NCBI RefSeq assembly: GCF_019578655.1
Contig: NC_063258.1
Span: forward strand, 28,772,802-28,836,801
Direction of reading: 5' to 3'
Length of the DNA: 64,000 nucleotides
From: Ricinus communis
Taxonomy: Eukaryota; Streptophyta; Magnoliopsida; Malpighiales; Euphorbiaceae
In this document: positions 53,639-64,000 of the stretch, in pieces
How positions within the stretch are numbered: position 1 is the stretch's first letter
How the letters are laid out: every line of letters starts with the position of its first letter
Program-made: the position numbers and the translations under genes
Notes under the pieces: generated by a model
Told to the model about the DNA's origin: nothing
The model's input: only the letters and a program-made list of their open reading frames with translations
The model's database searches: none

Positions 53639-56058
53639 TCATGATGTATGGGTTACAATAGCCTCCACTCTGTCTAGAGATGCCTGCAATCGTCCTGTGC
53701 TCATGTTGAATAATGGGTCATCAGTGCCTAATGCCCTGTTGAGTCCAAGTGTCACTAATATGCTATAACATATGAATTAAGTAATGAGCAAATAACAGAA
53801 ATAACAGGCACTAAAGTATATTCAATGCTCCTATTTCCTTCAATAATGAATGTATAGAAACATCCAGAAACTTGCCCAGTAATTTCAGGAAGTACATAAT
53901 CCGCCCTCCAACCAAATCGTAAATCCATGCCAGGGAATAAGCCAAGAGATGTCTTGTTCTGTATACGAGATATGCCATCCCCACCCAGACATGTAGTAAG
54001 CTTCCATTTCCAACCAGTAGCATGCAACTGAAAATTATGACCTATACCAATCTGTATATTCAAGAGAAATGAGCAACTAACAGAAAGTTGCATGCATAGA
54101 TGTGCTTCAACAACCAATAAGTTGTTTGAACTGCATATTATTATATTATACAATAATCATTACTTATGATACATGTAGTGAAAGTACTGCAAGCTATTAG
54201 ATCAGACCTGGAGATTCAGAAATTTGGTTATCGGAATCTTCTTAGAAAGAATACGCACATCCTGATGTATAGGTTCATATATGAACTTCCACCGCCGTTC
54301 AGGGGATAGAGGCTTCAAAACAAGTTTGGCTTGAAAGTCATTGGTTGGAGCATTATAGAACTGAATCAAAATGAAGAGCTCCAAGATCACGATTCAGATG
54401 GACCTTGTTATGACAAGATGTATATGCTTTACAAATGTCTAGCCACATATGTAATACCTAAAGTTCAATGGGCAGTTAGGTACTAAGAATCCTGAACTTG
54501 TTTAACACCTATAAGAGAATTAGACAATTGAGCATGTGGTGTGAGTTTATCAAGAAATCATATCCATTCAATTCTGTAAAAATAATAAGAGGGCACATTT
54601 GTATTATTAGCTTTCCAGGATTAATATTTCACACATGGATCAATATCTATGAAGTTATAGGAAGCGTAAAATCAAGTAGGAGTATAAAGCAGCTAAAAAC
54701 ATCGTGCTAACTCTTTCAAGCACGCCTATATACAGTACTTCTAACAGAAAGCTATGAACTAGTAAGATATCTATATTTTCAACCCACTGCCATTATCTAT
54801 GGCCTTGTCAGGTGAGATCCACCCCATACAACTGAGAGCTTAAGGCTCTATATAAGAGTGACCTCTTCCAAGGTTAAAAATTCTACTTTTGCAGGTTGAT
54901 AGACAAATGATTAATTCTGAAAAAAAAAAAAAAAAAAAAGAAGAAAAAGACCCTCCAGCTGAGTTTAGATTGTTTCCATGTCACGTGGTTGCTCCAGTCC
55001 AACGAAGAGTACCCATGTCAGGCATTATATGCATGCCCACTATAATCTATGCACCAGAACAACCAAAGCTACAGCTATAACTGGGAAAATAACTGGATTG
55101 CCGAAATAGATTGATCTTCATATTAGGTCTGATCATGCATCAGAAAGAAATAACAGGCACCAGAGAATAAAGTTGATATCTTTCAACTAGAGGTTAGAGA
55201 ATTTACAAAAATCAATTCATGTTGGTTTTGTTTAAATCCAATTATTTAATTGGCACTCTATAGTTAAATTCCAAAGAATCCAAACACTAACAGCAAGAAA
55301 ATTCTAGCAAAATTGGCAGGATGTGGGAATGAATCCTACATCAATTAAATTACATTATTAATTTAGATTTAAAGGCCTAACATTGTTCAGTTGAACCAAC
55401 AATCTAATCTCTCAGTTTTTATCTTTCTCACTGTCTCTCGCTTATTATAATGCACATAAGGTATTCTTGAGCAAAGGAATATTAAGTTCAATTGTTCCAA
55501 ACACAATTTCATTCCATTCATCCACTTAAAACCAATTACAGACATTAATATAAAGCATGCTAGACAAGAATATATATGAAACCCAAGTAGGATCCATTTC
55601 CAAATATAATTGATTTTTTGTTCATTTGCGTCTAGAGATAATGTGATGCGGAAAAGCACATTTTAAACTAAATCTCATCCAGTTGTTACTATCAAACTAT
55701 CATATACGAACCTATCAATATCCAAACTTCACATAGTTGAGCATCTTAGTTCAGTCGTTGACCGCACTACACAACTGGCCGTGCAGATATGCAATCATAA
55801 AAATACATACATTTTAACTAAGCAATTAAAGCATTAGAGTCACAATAAATTCATAAAACATCAGCACCAACACAGCATGCAGAATAATTCAAGTAATATA
55901 GTATTAGCAGAGTCCAGGAGAAATACCTCTAAATTAAGACCAACTCTAATCCCTTCAATTTCCTTTCTGAACTTGAAAAACAACTCAGATGGCATCAAAT
56001 TAATATTGTAAAGCTCTTCCCACGAAATGGGTTCCTCTCCATTAGAAGCAGACTCCAT
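53639..56058 (-). CDS. OEP23-like chloroplast outer envelope protein
   Basis: Four exons (55927-56058, 54208-54360, 53876-54051, 53639-53735) give 185 residues, beginning MESASNGEEPISWEELYNIN. The middle has alternating polar and hydrophobic strands (FYNAPTNDFQAKLVLKP; IGIGHNFQLHATGWKWKL; FPGMDLRFGWRADYVLPEI), as expected of a small beta-barrel, and the end is RLQASLDRVEAIVTHTS. From memory this best fits the plant outer-envelope cation channel OEP23, but that identification is moderate. Intron 3 (53736-53875) starts with GC, not GT: the frame across it works only with a GC-AG intron. Intron 1 is long (1.6 kb). A possible 3' UTR donor lies near 53617. Confidence 0.75.
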
Positions 56059-56908
56059 TTTTTTTTTCTAGCAATTAAGTAAGAAAAAAGATAAAAAAAC
56101 AACCATCCCCACCAAAACAATCTGCTCTCTCCTCTTTTATCTTTTTTGCACACTTTGGATTGAACGAAAGTGTCGACCTCTGGTCTTTTGCTATACTGTT
56201 CATAGAAAATTCAGCACAGTAAATTATGAGACAGTGAACGTACCTTTATTAATTGGGTATATCCAGTGCAGTTATAATATAGAAACCATATGTGAATTTG
56301 GTGTTTACTAATACAGTGTAAGCAAGTTGGTGAAGAGAAAGAGAGGGAGCTCTGGTTTTGGAATGGGACTTTGTTGGGGGTGTAACTAATCTGTCTAATA
56401 TGCCCTTGAGAATTTCATTTAATTACTGTTGTGTCCTCCCCAGTAGAATTACCTGTAAACGGGCCTTTATTCTGGACAATTGTCAAAGTAGCCCAGTAAC
56501 CGTTTCAGCAGGCCGCTTTGGTGGCATTCTGTTAGTGATACTGATTACATATATACATAGTAATCTTTTTTGATTATATTCTTATTTCACAATTTGTTAG
56601 GATCTATTGAAAGGGAAAGAATACTTCTTTACCTCATATGTTACATAAGGTAAAAACTTAAATCTTAATCATTAGACTAAAGATTTAGTCACATATTAGG
56701 ACAGAAGAAAGGATGAAAAGACACATTTAGGCATAAACTTACTTGATTTTATTTCAAGTGCACAACATAGATAGACAGACTGATTGCAAACAACAATAAA
56801 ACATATTACATATACTACATGCAATTGAACTCCAATTCTTTGTTTATTCTATCGAAAGCTTTAACCAGGGTAAAAGCTTAAACATCATCCCTAAAATTGG
56901 AGCTCCTT
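56059..56908. other. Spacer between OEP23-like gene and RRM-like copy 2
   Basis: Leader and promoter of the OEP23-like gene on the left (CT-rich near 56,110) and the 3' UTR of RRM-like copy 2 on the right. No gene, RNA or clear repeat seen. Confidence 0.55.
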
Positions 56909-57964
56909 CTAACCCGACATTGCCTGATTAATATACAGGGACAAGAGATTGTTTGGCAACAACGAAACTGATGGAAGTGACGGTTTTTGGGGTTTGGGGA
57001 CGAATTTTCTAGCCCAGACATGCTTTCCATTGATATTGAATTTTGCCTTGTCCATCCCATTAAGAATCGCCTGAATAGTTTTTGCTGAGTGAAAGACAAT
57101 CCTAGCAAACAAAGCTTGCTTATGCAACCCCATACCTCCCTGCATGTGCAGGGACTCGATGCAATCGCCATAAGACCTAGCCAAGAATTCCCTCACTTCC
57201 CATTCATGCACAGGATATCCCCTAGAGAAAGTAACAAACAAGGTCCTATCCTCAGGAGGACCACCAATATTTTTTTGGGTATAAGTCCGTTTTTTATGAG
57301 CTTGAGGAGTAAACTCAATTTTATTTAGTAACTTAGGTTGAGTAATGGTAGGTAGGATCCCTTTTTGCTTATCTTGTAAGTTTTTCCTATCCTTAGGTGG
57401 AACGCCGCTACTTTTTTGAGTATAAGGCAGAATTTTATGATCTTTAGGAGTAAACTTAATTTGATCGAGTAGTTCAGATTGAGGAATGGTGGGTAAGATC
57501 CCTTTTTGGTTATCTGGTAAGTTATGCTTATTATTTCTTTCAATGGCTCGCTGCATTATATCATCACATGCTCTAACGCATACCTCGTTAGTAATCTTCA
57601 CTACTCCTTGAGTTGCATCAACCCTACTATCATGAAAATGTTTGACAGAAATCTCTTTTTCCATCAAGCTTTGCAGCAGAGGGATGTCGTTACTTTGGCA
57701 AGCAAACTGATCACTGGTTAAGCAGCTAAGACATATGATCGTCTCATCTGCCAGGTCATTAATCAAAATGTTAGGTAAAGAAAGTATTTTCTTTACAAGG
57801 TGGCTGTAACCCACCCTCTCTAACCACAGCCATAAAGCCATTACTTGCATGGATTCCATTGGGTCTCTCCACAGATTCATCACAAGCACTGTATAAAGCT
57901 CGCGATCGATCGAATGAAACAGCTTGAAGTCTTCCATTGAAATTGATAAATTTGGAGCAGCCAT
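56909..57964 (-). CDS. Plant-specific RRM-like protein, copy 2
   Basis: Single coding exon of 351 residues, paralogue of the gene at 40,205. The open frame continues upstream, but MAAPNLSISMEDFK at 57964 aligns with the copy 1 start, so it is preferred; the extra codons before it are non-coding leader. The N-terminal helical region (residues 12-145, DFKLFHSIDRELYTVLVMNL) and the C-terminal RRM-like region (TLFVTFSRGYPVHEWEVREF onward) are both kept. Between them residues 148-193 and 195-240 form a tandem duplication of one 47-residue segment (each starting NLPD or NLQD and ending PP-K/E-DR) that exists once in copy 1. The segment is rich in Lys, Pro and Thr and probably flexible. Molecular function unknown. 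Confidence 0.78.
   Translation of the reverse strand: MAAPNLSISMEDFKLFHSIDRELYTVLVMNLWRDPMESMQVMALWLWLERVGYSHLVKKILSLPNILINDLADETIICLSCLTSDQFACQSNDIPLLQSLMEKEISVKHFHDSRVDATQGVVKITNEVCVRACDDIMQRAIERNNKHNLPDNQKGILPTIPQSELLDQIKFTPKDHKILPYTQKSSGVPPKDRKNLQDKQKGILPTITQPKLLNKIEFTPQAHKKRTYTQKNIGGPPEDRTLFVTFSRGYPVHEWEVREFLARSYGDCIESLHMQGGMGLHKQALFARIVFHSAKTIQAILNGMDKAKFNINGKHVWARKFVPKPQKPSLPSVSLLPNNLLSLYINQAMSG
57245..57523 (-). repeat. 141-base in-frame tandem duplication in RRM-like copy 2
   Basis: Codons 148-240 consist of two units of 47 residues. Shared residues include QKGILPTI, a leucine pair (LLD/LLN), IKFTP/IEFTP, KxxYTQK and PPxDR. The second unit aligns with the single segment of copy 1 (QPKLDEIEF, HAILPCTQ, PQDR). 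The gene alignment thus has one segment versus two. Confidence 0.85.
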
Positions 57965-60660
57965 AGAACACACCGAGATATACCAAGATCCAGCTGCCAA
58001 AATAACACAAACTACAATCACCGTTCTGATGTAAACTAAACAGAATATTAGAAAGAAATTAATAAGCTGACACAAAATTAAGTTGCATGTAAAAAATGCT
58101 ATAAGAGATTGATCTTCTAAAGGGGTCGGTGCAGATTCAAGATTATAACAAGATGGAAAACTAAAACACAGCCTTTCAAGATCTCTGTAAAAGTAAATAG
58201 AAAAAGAACACAATGCAACGGAAAGTGCATGATAACAAATAAGACCTAAGAGACTGCCCATTTCAACAAACATGTCTTTTCTCTTACCAATCGAAAAGAC
58301 TAATCAGGGTAGCTCTTCTCTAGTTCTAGTGATGCCATTATCGTTTCAGTGCAAGCCAATTTATAAGCAGTGAAAGAGGTGCAGTAATGTTACACGAGGA
58401 CTGAGAGCTGTTCAATGGCTGTGATTGTAGAATCAGAACTTTGTTGGATTCGAGAAAGAAATAATAAATGATAGCAGATCTTTCTGTGGGAGCTAAAGTT
58501 GGGTCATTCAAACGTTTTTCTACTTTCAGGTTTAGGAGAATCTGGCTGCATAAGAATTTCCTACAAATGTCCCGCTAGACTCAAAGGAATAATAGTTACT
58601 GTCTAACTGCATTTTCTCGGTAATATCAAACATGCTTACCTGCTAATTGCTTTGTTTCCTTTTTTTCTTTTTTCTTTCTTTCTATGTTTAAAAACTCTTA
58701 TTTACCCTTTTCTAGTGCACCTTGAGGAAAAAGACAATGGGGCCACAAGGATTCTCTCAATAGTATTGTTGTCATGGTTAACTAAATATTTATAAAATAG
58801 AACTATAAATAACTGAAAAAATCATATTCTTTATAGAAAAATAATTAATTAATGTTACACCTATTATTACTCCAATTGAGTTTTACTAAATTTTTTCTTA
58901 TTGAGACAATGTTATGTGATCATTGATTAATTAATGAGGCTAATACATATTATATGAATAAGTTCTTGCTATATCACTTAATCTACAAAGAAACTACACT
59001 GCTAAAAAGAAAGAAAAAAAAATGTATGAAATCTGTAAGTTTCATAGCAAATTAAGTGCATTTTCTTTCATCTTTTAATATGATCGAGTTCATTGGCACG
59101 TTGAAATCTACTCAAAGTCTTGAAGGCATGTAATTATTCAACATTCAATAGATTTAACCCTCTTAAATATATAAATTAGTTAAATCATTCATTAATCAAT
59201 TTATTCGATTTTTCGGTTACTCATAAACAATTGTATTTAATAGAATCTTTTAAACTTACAAAAAGTTATTATTTGTTTGAATTAGCCGGACGCAAATTAA
59301 AACCATTTTAGATAATAATATCAATAAAGATATTATACTGGCACGTTGAATAACATTATTTAATACATTTAGAATCTCTTACATAAATTTAAGTCAAATC
59401 AATCATTAGTCAGTTATTTTATTTTTGTCGGTTATAATAAATTTTTCTAATCATTTTTACTTTATAAATTACAAAACTTTAGGAGTATAAAAAGTTATTT
59501 TTTGTTTGAATTGTCTGAACATAATATCTAAATTATAATTTTTTCAATTAATAATGTCAACATTGATAATATACAGACACGTTGAAAAGTGTCATTTAAT
59601 AAAATTAGAATCTTTTATATGAATATAAACGACGTTATTTAATAAAATTGAAATTTTTTACATAAATTTAAATCAAATCAATCACGAGTCAGTTATTTTA
59701 TTTCTATCGATTACTTGTAATTACTATTTTTTTTCTTAGTCATTTCTCCTTTACAACTTACAAAAATTTTAGGATTACAATAAGTTATTTTTGTTTGGAT
59801 TTTCGGACGCCGCATGGAGTATTATAATATGTAAAATGAATTAGGTCAATAGCCATAAATTAATATGGTATTAAAACGATGAACATATCTTAAATTTGTT
59901 ATAGTTTTAATAATAAATTTATAATTCTAAAACATTTTCACCTATGTGAAAGCTTGTACAAGCTATATATATTAACGAAGTTCAACTAAGTGTATTAATT
60001 AACTTAAATAGATGATTTAATTAATAATCAAACTATAGTAAATGGCAACAGATGAATAATATATATAAAAAGAGTTGATGGCAGGTAACATGTGAGCACT
60101 AGTCGATGTAATTTAGATAAATTAATTAACTTACCTTCAGAATTACAGTCCCATAAATTAATTTGGATACAAATTGATCACTAATCGATGTAATTCCTTA
60201 TTGATAATAACGTAAATTAGTTATTTGCTAATCATTGATGCTTAAAGACAAAACAAATCAACGGTAACAAAAGTTAATTCATTGTTTGCTTACGTTGAAC
60301 TGGAAATCCATCATCCATAGCTTTTCTTTTCTTTTTCCATTTATTTAAAGGGAAAAAAAGAATGAAATCAAGATGAATATTTTCCATAACAATTGCAGAA
60401 TGCAAGAATTTTATATATTTTAAGTATTGTCGTAAAGAGAGACGTAGTTCAAGTCCATTTGTTCTCGAGTTAAGGTGATAAAGCCCACATAAAAGCCCAA
60501 AAATGCTGAAATCACAAGTCTATTGCCGATTTCACACTCTTCCTGCCCCTCGGGCTTAAACACAAAGCCCAAATTATAAGATGGACTTTTATAGTATAGC
60601 TTTGTGGATTTAGGAGTTGATCCTGTACCGTTTTGTTTATAAAAAAATTTATATCCGCAT
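57965..60660. other. RRM-like copy 2 promoter and unit B spacer
   Basis: The first 800 bases hold the copy 2 leader, its inferred UTR intron and promoter, matching 41,084-41,750 (CAGAACTTTGTTGGATT and AAGTTGGGTCATTCA are shared). Degenerate relatives of the 82-base array recur at about 59,390-59,760. The rest is AT-rich. The open frame at 60420-60665 is not recognised. Confidence 0.5.
59100..59760. repeat. Diverged relatives of the 82-base array in unit B
   Basis: Two or more units carry ATAAATTTAAGTCAAATCAA or ATAAATTTAAATCAAATCAA followed by AGTCAGTTATTTTATTT, spaced about 250 bases and separated by other AT-rich sequence. Their position relative to RRM-like copy 2 parallels the intact array upstream of copy 1. 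Confidence 0.6.
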
Positions 60661-63280
60661 AACATCGTATGCTGATATAGTTTTTTTAAAATAAAATAAT
60701 TTATATTTATTGATTTTATATTAAATGTTTATTAAACACGTGTTAACTGTTTATTGTTTAAACGAAGAATGTTTATCATTTATTAATTTAATTATGTTGA
60801 AAAGATATGTATACTGTAATATAAATATATGTAGTATAACTTTAATTTAATTTTTTTTTGTTTACCAACTGTGTGTAAGGATTATATATGTTCATTTGAA
60901 TGAATAAGTGGTATGATTTTCATTAACGAAAAATATTCATTGACAAACTAATGAATATTATGCATATAAATAATAAATAATTATATTAATCATAAAAATT
61001 GTCCAATATGTATCACCAATAGTTTTGTTTGAGAATATTAATGAATGTTATATAAACAGACAATAAGCATTGCAGTACTAGATAATAAACATTAGTATTA
61101 ACATTGATGAATAGTACATCAAATAAAAATGAACATAAACATTAACCATAATTATTATTAAGTTAACATATAATGAATATTTCAATACAAACAAAATTAA
61201 TTATTATAGAATATTACATTTAGTGGACATTATATATATAGAAAATGAACATTTTAGTACAATGTAAATGAACAAAAAATATTAATGTGTATATGGTCTA
61301 ATAAAAAAAAAATTTGACATGTGTTACTATATTCCGACACATGATTTTTAATTTTGACACGTGTACTTATTATTGACAAGTAGAATTTAAGTTTATCTAA
61401 TTTTTAATTTTATATTAATTTATATAAATTTATTTTATTATAATTTAAAAAATTTAAAAAATAATGAAGAATTGGAAATAAAAGTCTTCGCGTTACACAT
61501 TTTAGAAATAGAATGCACTACACATTTTAGGAAGAAAATGCACCACTAATGTGTTATGGACTCCGCTCCATGTAGAATCATGGATCGGGGTCTATATTAT
61601 AACAATTAGGATTTATACGCAAATTATAAAATAGACCTAGGGATCCATCCGACATCCTTTTACTTGTACAAAAATTTATGTTTAAGCTTTACATGTACGT
61701 TGGACACTGACGTGCGTCAGATGCTGATGCAATTTTTTTAAAAAAATAATTTATATTTATTAATTTTATATTAAATATTCATTAACTTATATTCATTAAA
61801 TATATGTTAAATGTTCATTATTTAAATATTAAATATTCATTATTTGTTAACTTAATTTTGTTGAAAAGATATATATATCACAATGTAAATATTTGCAGTA
61901 AAACTTTAACTTAATGTTTTTTTGTTTATCAATTATGTAAGAATGCTTTATGTTATTTATGTTATGACTATATTATATATGTTCATTTGAATGAACTAGT
62001 AGATATAATTTTCGTCAATAACGAATATCCATTTACAAATTAATGAATATTATGCCTATAAATGAGGAATGTTTATATCAAGCATAAAATTATTTCAATA
62101 TGCATCACAAAAATAATAATTTTTTTTATAAATAATCAATATTTTTATTTAAAAATATTGATGAATATTATATATACAGACAATGAATATTACAGTACTA
62201 GATAATGAACATTAATATTAACACTAATAAATAAACGAAATGAACTTGAACATTAATCATAATAAATATTAAGTTTATAGATAGTGAATATTTAAATATT
62301 AAAAAATTAATTATTATAGAATATTACATACAGACAATGAATATTACAGTACTAGATAATGAACATTAATATTAACACTAATAAATAAACGAAATGAACT
62401 TGAACATTAATCATAATAAATATTAAGTTTATAGATAGTGAATATTTAAATATTAAGAAATTAATTATTATAGAATATTACATTTAATGGATATTATACA
62501 TATAGAAAATAAACATTTTAGTATATGTAAATAAACAAAAAAATATTAATATGTATCTAGTCTAATAAAAAAAATTTGAGATGTGTTACTATATTTTAAC
62601 ACATATGATTTTTAATTTTGACACATGTACTTATTATTGACACATAAAATTTAAATTTATGTATAATTTTATAATTTTTCTATTAATTAATTTATAATTT
62701 TTATATTTTTATATTAATAAAATCTTAAAAAATAAACAAATAACAAAGACATTAAAAATATTTAATTTATTATTATTATTAAATACTTCTATTAATTATA
62801 AAATATTAAAAGATTTATTTAATTTTATATATAAATTTAATTTATATTATTATCTATAATCAAAATAATTACAACAATCGTACAAAGGATAAACGACTAG
62901 CTTTAATAAATAAATAAAAATATATATTCAAAATATTATTTGTAATATAATATTAATTTTAAATTTATTTTATTAATAATATAAAATAAAAATTTTATAT
63001 ATAAAAAATAAATACACATGTTAAAATAAATAAAATAAATAATTTTAAAATTTTTATATATTTATTTTATTATAATCTAAAAAAGTAAAAGAAAAATATA
63101 ATGTATAATTCAAAGAAATAAAAGTTCTCACATACTATTTAAAAAGATTTATAAAATTTTATACCAAATTATCAGGTATTTTACTCTCCCCTCACCACCA
63201 TTCGTGTTTATATACGTGTTTATGGACTTGGTCCATGGAGAATGATGATCGAAGTTCATAATAATTAAAGATAAAGCACA
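60660..63280. repeat. Two direct copies of an AT-rich element
   Basis: About 60,660-61,660 and 61,700-63,280 share the same order of words: AATAATTTATATTTATT, GTTGAAAAGATAT, TATGTTCATTTGAATGAA, ACAGTACTAGATAAT, GACATGTGTTACTATATT-like and a closing TTATGGACT...TCATGGA-like block. Identity is clear but imperfect. The copies lie in the same direction, consistent with a tandem duplication or a repeat family. No coding sequence or transposase is visible. Confidence 0.65.
62177..62484. repeat. 154-base near-identical tandem duplication
   Basis: Two adjacent units (62177-62330 and 62331-62484) starting CAGACAATGAATATTACAGT differ at about one base. This is much closer than the two parent elements around it are to each other, so it is a recent event within the second element. 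Confidence 0.9.
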
Positions 63281-63359
63281 AATCAACTTTGACATCAATG
63301 GGCAATGAGGAACGCTCAGAATCAAATTCTTCGCAACACTTCGGATTCTTTTTTGAATT

Positions 63360-63600
63360 TTTCATAATTATTCTAAAATCAATAAAAATATATCATTTTT
63401 ACTATATAATTTTTTTAAAAAATATATTATTTTTTAACTTTTTTTAAAAATACAGTATTGGTTTTTCCTTAGTTGTTTTATCAAAAAATAACTAAAAAAA
63501 TCAAAAAACAACCAGTACTGTATTTAAAAAAAATTAAAAATATTTTAATATTTTCATACAGTAAAAATAAAAAAAATATTACACCTTAATTTTATGAAAA
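63360..63600. mobile_element. MITE-like hairpin, unit B copy
   Basis: Inverted repeat with TACAGTATTGGTTTTTC on the left and AAAAACAACCAGTACTGTA on the right near a centre at about 63,490; the arms extend outward as T-rich and A-rich complements. It matches 44,620-44,880. No coding capacity. Confidence 0.55.
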
Positions 63601-63639
63601 AATGAAAAAATTTGTGACAGTAAAGGGCCCTATCCATGT

Positions 63640-63910
63640 TTGCTAACAAAATTTTCCAGAGTTTAAGTTTGTGGCAGTAAACCATATTAATATTACGTAT
63701 GGTTTCATGGTGGCTCCCTCATAGATTATTGCATGTAACTTGACATTTGAATTGGCTAATCAAAGGTTAATGAAGAACCAGAAATTTCCTAAACAGCAGC
63801 ACGGTACATGCGTATTTTAATGTGTTCTCGACTAATATGTGCTGGGGTCATAATAGCTGGTAAGAGTGCACCATTTCTTGTGGTTATGATCATCAACTTT
63901 GGCTGAAGAC
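63640..63910. repeat. Duplicate of OXS3-downstream block
   Basis: Shares ATGGTTTCATGGTG, CTCATAGATTATT, TTTGAATTGGCTAA and TTTCCTAAACAGCAGCA with 45,060-45,190, then AAGAGTGCACC with 45,245. In unit A this block lies just beyond the 3' end of the OXS3-like gene, so it is the right-most matched point before the window ends. Confidence 0.85.
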
Positions 63911-64000
63911 AGAAATGCCAAAAAAGCAATGAAGTGGAAGCAAGGCGGGCATACAGCTGCTAATATTCTAAGTATACATTCATATTCCCAGTTAACTGAT

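Noticed and set aside
54889..55080. 63-codon frame with a lysine run
   Set aside because: Created by an A tract inside intron 1 of the OEP23-like gene.
57965..58273. Upstream extension of RRM-like copy 2 (454-codon version)
   Set aside because: The extra 103 residues are hydrophobic and cysteine-rich, do not align with copy 1, and overlap the matched leader and UTR-intron region.
60420..60665. 81-codon minus-strand open frame (ends LNYVSLYDNT)
   Set aside because: Slightly higher GC, but no start context, family or introns; borders the AT-rich repeat pair.

Overview
This is nuclear DNA from a eudicot plant. The evidence is AT-rich intergenic sequence, genes split by short GT-AG introns, plant-only protein families and a eukaryotic tRNA-Asp. 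The protein sequences would suit a rosid such as a member of the Malpighiales, but the species is not proven by anything I can see.

Layout, left to right. (1) 1-5,036, minus: 5' two-thirds of a DENN-domain gene running off the left edge. (2) 9,804-13,809, plus: OPR3, the peroxisomal 12-oxophytodienoate reductase of jasmonate synthesis, ending in a PTS1 signal. (3) 16,380-17,006, plus: an intronless secreted germin-like (cupin) gene. (4) 19,332-21,678, plus: a complete MOB1 Hippo/NDR kinase activator in seven exons. (5) 23,104-27,117, minus: a Golgi O-fucosyltransferase-family gene in nine exons. (6) 31,321-35,862, plus: a RAD7-like leucine-rich-repeat gene with two E2F-type promoter elements. 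(7) 36,509-36,982: a broken ankyrin/PGG fragment.

The right third, from about 37.4 kb to the end, is a tandem segmental duplication. Unit A (about 37.4-46.8 kb) holds a wrecked acetyltransferase copy, an F-box relic, an RRM-like gene of a plant-specific family, an 82-bp tandem array and an OXS3-like stress gene. Unit B (about 47.9 kb to beyond 64 kb) holds the intact plastid GNAT acetyltransferase, a four-helix membrane protein, an OEP23-like gene, a second RRM-like gene with an internally duplicated 47-residue segment, and AT-rich repeats. Sequence beside OXS3 reappears at 63.7-63.9 kb, so a second OXS3 copy may lie just past the edge. A tRNA-Asp(GUC) sits between the two units.

The genes do not form one pathway. 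From memory, OPR3, RAD7-like and GNAT also lie close together on Arabidopsis chromosome 2, so part of the order looks ancestral. Splice sites were read by eye. Every exon set given for a complete gene keeps one open frame and sums to a multiple of three.
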